Program-made: the position numbers and the translations under genes
Notes under the pieces: model-generated
Told to the model about the DNA's origin: nothing
The model's input: only the letters and a program-made list of their open reading frames with translations
The model's database searches: none
Origin: an uncultured Clostridia bacterium
GTDB lineage: Bacteria; Bacillota; Clostridia; TANB77; CAG-508
Reading direction: 5' to 3'
Length of the DNA: 18,795 bases
NCBI GenBank assembly: GCA_934154445.1
Contig: CAKPGC010000018.1
Coordinates: 1-18,795, forward strand
In this document: piece after piece, positions 15,169-18,795 of the stretch
Position numbering within the stretch: the stretch's first letter is position 1
Layout of the letters: every line of letters begins with the position of its first letter

Positions 15169-16640
15169 TGTTCCTTAAACTCCAATACATATGCCGGCAT
15201 AGTTAATGCACCATCTTCACATTGTAACACGCAATCTCCATCGCCTCGGATAAGCTGATATTCCTGTCCATATTCTGTTCTTCCCAACTTTTGGGAATTC
15301 ATATTCGCCTGTGCTATCCATTGTAAAAATATTATTCTTACATCTTCCGGAACTTTTTCATTAATTTCTGAAAAAGTAATCCGATTATCTTTTATGTAAT
15401 GCATGACAATCGCTTTTTGCTTTCTGACACGTTGCAGGTAATATTCCCTCTGCATATATTTCTCTAATGACTTATCCGCAAAACCTCTCTTATCCTTTTT
15501 CTCCCTATAATTTCTTGTATGTGGTTTTAACAAGAATTCCGCAGGTTCCTCGTCATACACACTATTATTAATTACATCCTCCCCCCGAGTTTCATTCGTC
15601 TTAAAGTGTTGTATTTTCTGTATTCCAAAAACATGAGCAGACAGTTTGTGTGCCTCATCAAGATTCTCACATTTTAGAAACAATTCCCAAAATTTTCTAT
15701 AGTCATCTTTTCTACTGATTCCCCAATTTTGAATTTGAACAATCAATGCTGCATTTTGAATGATACTTCGAATGACATCATTGGTAATTTGTAAAACCTT
15801 TTTGCATTCACAATTATGATCTGGCGTATCAATAAACCAATTTTTCAAAGAATTCCATTTACCGATAATATTTTCTCTTATACTAGGCTCCGCATTGCCA
15901 TGAATTTCCAAAAGTGCATGCGGAATATCCAATTCACTTTGTATCACCTTCTCCAAAACACTATTTTCTACAACGGGAATAACCTTCACCAAAAGTTGTT
16001 CAATTCTCCTTGCATGTTGCTGAAGTGCTTGGACAAACTCATTCAAATATTTTATAAATTTATCTTTGTGAATAACAAATTCAACAGATTTCATCAAATG
16101 ATCCGTCTTCCCCGAATAAAAATCCCGAAGATAATCTTGGTAATTCTGATTGAGCCGCTTAAAATCTTCCTGAAAAAGGCTCCACCATTCATTAACCTCT
16201 TTCAAACTTGCATGTTCCATTCGTTCAGCATCTTCAAGACTTTTCTCCATGCGAACGAAAAAATTTGTAGATAAATTCCCCGACTCCAGAAAAACATTTT
16301 CCAATCTGACTGTCAATCGCTCTATCTCTACGGCATATTCAGACATAGTATATCGATACTGCTTATTTTTATACTCAGCAATGGTATAAACCCGTCCAGG
16401 ATCTTGAATAGGTGTAAGATTTTTCCATTTAACAAGTGCCTCCAAATCCAACACTAACTGCTCCATAGTATAGTCTGCAAAAAAATTATCCTGTCTAATC
16501 AACCGGAATACATCTTCTTTGTACAATTGAAAATGCATCTTTTCATATTCATGATAAAACAAACGCATGATTTTTCGATATATTGGTGCATTCGGCACAG
16601 ATAAATACGAGGTTTCATGTATTGGATCAAAATGTTCCAT
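15165..16640 (-). CDS. jetA: Wadjet protein JetA (DUF2397, kleisin-like MksF type)
   Basis: A 491-residue protein of the DUF2397 (TIGR02677) family, the kleisin-like subunit of the DNA-surveillance SMC complex. Typical blocks are YLSVPNAPIYRKIMRLFYHE (12-31), YTMEQLVLDLEALVKWKNLT (57-76) and QDPGRVYTIAEYKNKQYRY (78-96, followed by TMSEYAVEIERL). The remainder is helical, with a C-terminal winged-helix-like region. These blocks distinguish it from the DUF3375 JetA of type I systems. The ATG at 16640 has AAAGG nine bases upstream. It is the first gene of jetABCD and lies about 105 nt downstream of a predicted promoter start, behind a hairpin-plus-T leader. It ends in an ATGA overlap with jetB. 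Confidence 0.9.
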   Translation of the reverse strand: MEHFDPIHETSYLSVPNAPIYRKIMRLFYHEYEKMHFQLYKEDVFRLIRQDNFFADYTMEQLVLDLEALVKWKNLTPIQDPGRVYTIAEYKNKQYRYTMSEYAVEIERLTVRLENVFLESGNLSTNFFVRMEKSLEDAERMEHASLKEVNEWWSLFQEDFKRLNQNYQDYLRDFYSGKTDHLMKSVEFVIHKDKFIKYLNEFVQALQQHARRIEQLLVKVIPVVENSVLEKVIQSELDIPHALLEIHGNAEPSIRENIIGKWNSLKNWFIDTPDHNCECKKVLQITNDVIRSIIQNAALIVQIQNWGISRKDDYRKFWELFLKCENLDEAHKLSAHVFGIQKIQHFKTNETRGEDVINNSVYDEEPAEFLLKPHTRNYREKKDKRGFADKSLEKYMQREYYLQRVRKQKAIVMHYIKDNRITFSEINEKVPEDVRIIFLQWIAQANMNSQKLGRTEYGQEYQLIRGDGDCVLQCEDGALTMPAYVLEFKEQ

Positions 16641-16700
16641 CCTTTATATCCTTTCTCTATCAGTTTTTACGGAAAAGCTCTCTTGTAAGTAATTTTTCGC

Positions 16701-16731
16701 AAAAAAAATCCGTCAATTTCTTCATTGACAA
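16701..16731 (-). promoter_or_regulatory. Hairpin followed by T8 in the jetA leader (possible attenuator)
   Basis: On the minus strand TTGTCAAT-GAAGAA-ATTGACGG folds into six Watson-Crick pairs plus two G-T pairs (16731-16710), followed by A and eight Ts (16708-16701). It lies between the predicted transcription start and the jetA ribosome binding site, where it could terminate part of the transcripts. The stem is weak, so its effect is uncertain. Confidence 0.4.
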
Positions 16732-16752
16732 CTATCCTAAAAAATTGTATTA

Positions 16753-16781
16753 TTATCTAAGTCGATAACAAAGTGTATAAA
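16753..16781 (-). promoter_or_regulatory. Predicted promoter of jetABCD
   Basis: TTATAC (16781-16776) and GATAAT (16758-16753) are 17 bases apart on the minus strand. The -10 is good (five of six) and the -35 is weak, as would suit a regulated promoter. A perfect palindrome lies 35 bases further upstream. The predicted start near 16746 gives a leader of about 105 nt. Confidence 0.45.
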
Positions 16782-16815
16782 GCACTTAATACGACATATA
16801 ATAAAAAGAGAACAT

Positions 16816-16832
16816 AGAACATTAAATGTTCT
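16816..16832. promoter_or_regulatory. 17-bp palindromic operator-like site upstream of jetA
   Basis: AGAACATTAAATGTTCT is a perfect dyad with 8-bp arms around a central A. An additional GAACAT half-site lies directly beside it (16810-16815), giving two direct half-sites and one inverted. It sits upstream of the jetA -35 in the spacer after the SIR2 gene. A transcription factor site controlling the defence operon is the natural reading; the protein is not in the window. Confidence 0.5.
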
Positions 16833-16847
16833 TTAATAACAAGAAGG

Positions 16848-16894
16848 AATGCTAGTGATGTTTTTGGTTTATCCAAGAAAGGTTTACTAGCATT
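16848..16894 (-). terminator. Hairpin just after the SIR2 gene, possible terminator
   Basis: AATGCTAGT (16848-16856) and ACTAGCATT (16886-16894) form a perfect 9-bp stem with a 29-nt loop, which contains a TTGG/CCAA inner stem and a direct repeat GGTTTA. It begins six bases after the SIR2 stop. The following sequence (CCTTCTTG on the minus strand) has only a weak T tract, so termination may be partial. Confidence 0.45.
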
Positions 16895-16899
16895 TCTCT

Positions 16900-18486
16900 T
16901 TATTCATAGTTTTCTTTAAAATCCAAACACATAATACAACGTTTTGCATTTGTTTCTGTCGCATAATCATTTGGATATTTTTCATTCAAATACTTACATG
17001 CTAATCTCAAATCATCTACACTAAGCTTTTCAATATTCTTCAGTATGACCATTGCTGTCTTTCTGCAATTATCAAGCGTATCCATATACTCAGCAAGTTG
17101 TCCATATGTATCAAATTCCGGCACATTTTTTATACTCTTGGCAACAGTACTTGAGATTATTTTTTCCATAGTATTATGCGCCTGCATATAGTTATATAAT
17201 TTACTACTCTCAGAAATATCTTGTCCCTTTACATATTTGAATACGGGAAGCAATCTATTAATTGGAATTCCACGTAACCGTTCATCACACATTGCTTCTG
17301 AATCAAAATTTTTGTTATCAAAGATAATATCCTCAAATATTTGTTTATCCTCAAATCTACCATATCCATACTTATTCAAAATATTATCCTTATATCCGAT
17401 AGCAATAGCTAATGGTTTAGCAGATAGATCTATCTTATCAAGATTATCTATTCCAACAATAATAGATTCTGCATCCAGCGATGTCATACTTTGATCAACA
17501 ATTGTTTTAACAACTTTCCGAGTCTCACGCACTCTTATCGGAGATATTCCCGGAGTAATTTCTCCTAATTTTTCATATATTTTTACAAAATTATCCGTCT
17601 GAATTTCCACAAATGGTATTTCTACACCATTCTTTGTTACAATGGATCTCTCTATTTCTATAAGTTCTTCCTCACCTTTTTTATAACTGATAAAAACAAA
17701 ATGTTTTCTAATGTCCACCAATTGCTCTTCTGATAAACAGCTCAAAAAATCCTCAATGATATTTCTGACATCCTCATCTGTCATAGAGTACCCCATAAAT
17801 ATAATAGGTGATTCTGCAAACAGTGTAAGCATCTTCGCTATTATAAGTTTTCTAGAGTCCTTGAAGTTATTATAATCATCCTCAGTTATAATTATCGACT
17901 CTGCATCCGTTGCACTTCCATGAATTTTATATATTTCAGCAATATTATAACTATCTGCAGAAAACAATTCGTGCTGTCGAACATACACTTGAAAATCCTT
18001 ATTAAATACTTCATTTTCCAAAAAGGTATCATAATTTGTTGTGATTATAGCCGACACTTTATTTTTTAATGCACGGAACTTCACAAGTTCTTCCTGTAAC
18101 TTGAATGATTTATTTAATTTTTGCTTTTTAAATAAATCCGCAAGATACATTTTATATGGAGATATACCGCGCTTTACCCAACTGGGATTTTTATTATTTC
18201 CAATTCCCAATTTGATTTTTCTATCATAAAATGCCTCATTAAACTGTTTTTCAATCAAAGTACCCATATACACATTAGTTTCAAAATCCGACATTTTTTT
18301 ACGTCTACATTCATCTAAGTATTTTTGATACTGAAACGGATCCGATTCATACTTAGTAAAAGATTTTTCTAGTAGTTCTTCCCATGACGGATACCCATAT
18401 AAATATCTTTTTGAAATGCCTGAACCGATAAATAGTACTGGCACACGATTTGCTTTTACCAATTCATCAAGTATTGAAGTTCTCAT
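16900..18486 (-). CDS. SIR2-family protein (predicted NAD-consuming defence effector)
   Basis: A 528-residue protein from ATG 18486. The SIR2-type Rossmann motifs appear in order: LFIGSGIS (18-25, nucleotide-binding loop), TTNYDTFLE (149-157), IYKIHGS (185-191, with the His of the catalytic region) and IIFMGYSMTDEDV (228-240). SIR2 domains of this kind in phage-defence systems (Thoeris ThsA, DSR1/DSR2, SIR2-HerA, short Argonaute-SIR2) degrade NAD+ and stop growth of infected cells. The C-terminal half (about 310-528) is not recognised; it may be the sensor. I chose the ATG with AAAGGA six bases upstream over the one at 18501, whose ATGA overlaps the preceding stop but which has no ribosome binding site. 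It is in one operon with the upstream partial gene and next to Wadjet, which supports a defence role. Whether it works alone is unknown. Confidence 0.85.
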   Translation of the reverse strand: MRTSILDELVKANRVPVLFIGSGISKRYLYGYPSWEELLEKSFTKYESDPFQYQKYLDECRRKKMSDFETNVYMGTLIEKQFNEAFYDRKIKLGIGNNKNPSWVKRGISPYKMYLADLFKKQKLNKSFKLQEELVKFRALKNKVSAIITTNYDTFLENEVFNKDFQVYVRQHELFSADSYNIAEIYKIHGSATDAESIIITEDDYNNFKDSRKLIIAKMLTLFAESPIIFMGYSMTDEDVRNIIEDFLSCLSEEQLVDIRKHFVFISYKKGEEELIEIERSIVTKNGVEIPFVEIQTDNFVKIYEKLGEITPGISPIRVRETRKVVKTIVDQSMTSLDAESIIVGIDNLDKIDLSAKPLAIAIGYKDNILNKYGYGRFEDKQIFEDIIFDNKNFDSEAMCDERLRGIPINRLLPVFKYVKGQDISESSKLYNYMQAHNTMEKIISSTVAKSIKNVPEFDTYGQLAEYMDTLDNCRKTAMVILKNIEKLSVDDLRLACKYLNEKYPNDYATETNAKRCIMCLDFKENYE

Positions 18487-18497
18487 ATTTATTCCTT

Positions 18498-18795
18498 TCA
18501 TATTTTATTCAACTTTTTGTACATCTTACCCTTCGTACTGCCAGTACTCTCAATCAATCCTTGCTCCACCAGATTCTTAAGCAGTACCTTTATTCTAGAT
18601 TCTTTAACATCAACAACACTTTCAAACTCAGATGCCTTATACCACTGCTCAGGTTGCATAGCATTCAATATAGCTTCGTATTTTTCCTTCGTTTTTTTCG
18701 TCACTTTTTTTTCGCCACTTTTTTTCGTCACTTTTTTTTCGCCACTTTTTTCTGTCACCTTTTTCTTAAAAGAAAGCGAAAGTACCGTTCTATCC
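18498..18795 (-). CDS. 3' end of a probable COG2865-type (AlbA_2/AAA_4) ATP-binding protein
   Basis: The frame is open to the window edge, so only the last 98 residues are seen, beginning DRTVLSLSFKKK. A lysine-rich repeat linker (SGEKKVTKK units) follows, then a winged-helix-like domain (YKASEFESVVDVKESRIKVL, then NLVEQGLIESTGSTKGKMY). The DRTVLSLSF-type end of the ATPase domain, the KKVTKKSGEK linker and the terminal winged helix are typical of clostridial COG2865 'ATP-binding protein/putative transcriptional regulator' annotations, some of them Schlafen-AlbA-related. A GTG inside the frame at 18758 could be mistaken for a start, but the frame continues upstream without a stop. The stop overlaps a candidate SIR2 ATG, so both genes are co-transcribed. 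Confidence 0.7.
   Translation of the reverse strand, partial: DRTVLSLSFKKKVTEKSGEKKVTKKSGEKKVTKKTKEKYEAILNAMQPEQWYKASEFESVVDVKESRIKVLLKNLVEQGLIESTGSTKGKMYKKLNKI
18699..18758. repeat. 27-bp in-frame tandem repeat with poly-A tracts
   Basis: Two full copies of a 27-bp unit plus a partial third, phased by CGTCAC at 18699 and 18726 and TGTCAC at 18753. They encode repeated SGEKKVTKK. Each unit has runs of six to eight A on the coding strand, prone to slippage. It is a protein linker, not a CRISPR. Confidence 0.85.

Noticed and set aside
15816..16274. A 152-codon plus-strand frame
   Set aside because: It is antisense to jetA and lacks coding signals.
18699..18758. Regular 27-bp repeats suggestive of a small CRISPR
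   Set aside because: The units are contiguous, in frame and without spacers; they encode a lysine-rich protein linker.

Overview
This is an AT-rich, low-GC Firmicute window, most likely a gut clostridium of the Lachnospiraceae. The evidence is the AGGAGG-type ribosome binding sites, GTG/TTG starts, clostridial-looking proteins, and an EF-Tu tail (REGGRTVGSGRVASIIE) of the clostridial kind. Every convincing gene reads on the minus strand, so the text below follows transcription from high to low coordinates.

Right part (about 16.6-18.8 kb): the 3' end of a gene that continues beyond the window. Its tail looks like that of a COG2865-type (AlbA_2/AAA_4) ATP-binding protein with a C-terminal winged helix. 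It is followed, with a stop/start overlap, by a SIR2-family (predicted NADase) protein and then a hairpin.

Centre (about 8.6-16.8 kb): a complete, tightly overlapping four-gene Wadjet (JetABCD/MksFEBG) anti-plasmid operon. It belongs to the DUF2397-DUF2398-TIGR02680-DUF2399 lineage (type II as I recall the nomenclature), with its own promoter region upstream of jetA. Together with the SIR2 gene this makes a defence island.

Boundary (about 7.9-8.6 kb): a gene-poor stretch holding a decapitated tuf 3' end. It encodes only the last 17 residues of EF-Tu and is followed by a strong intrinsic terminator. The tuf piece is fused in frame to a short foreign leader, and a perfect 10-bp inverted repeat spans the fusion point. 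It looks like a recombination or attachment scar marking one edge of the defence island.

Left part: an ECF sigma factor/anti-sigma pair (6.3-7.9 kb) with a terminator. Next comes an MFS drug-efflux-like gene lacking its last membrane segment. Its roughly 225-nt leader carries two or three leader-peptide ORFs and an 11-bp hairpin that sequesters the ribosome binding site, the architecture of antibiotic-inducible attenuation. Then follow an AAC(3)-family aminoglycoside acetyltransferase with its own promoter, a short apparently 5'-truncated ORF, an unknown 169-residue protein, and the first 1024 residues of a very large protein tentatively assigned to the DUF5724/DUF4132 group, which runs off the window.

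The points most worth a second look are the SIR2 gene with its partial ATPase partner, the MFS attenuator leader, and the tuf scar. Domain names rest on recognised motifs and family knowledge; no database search was run.
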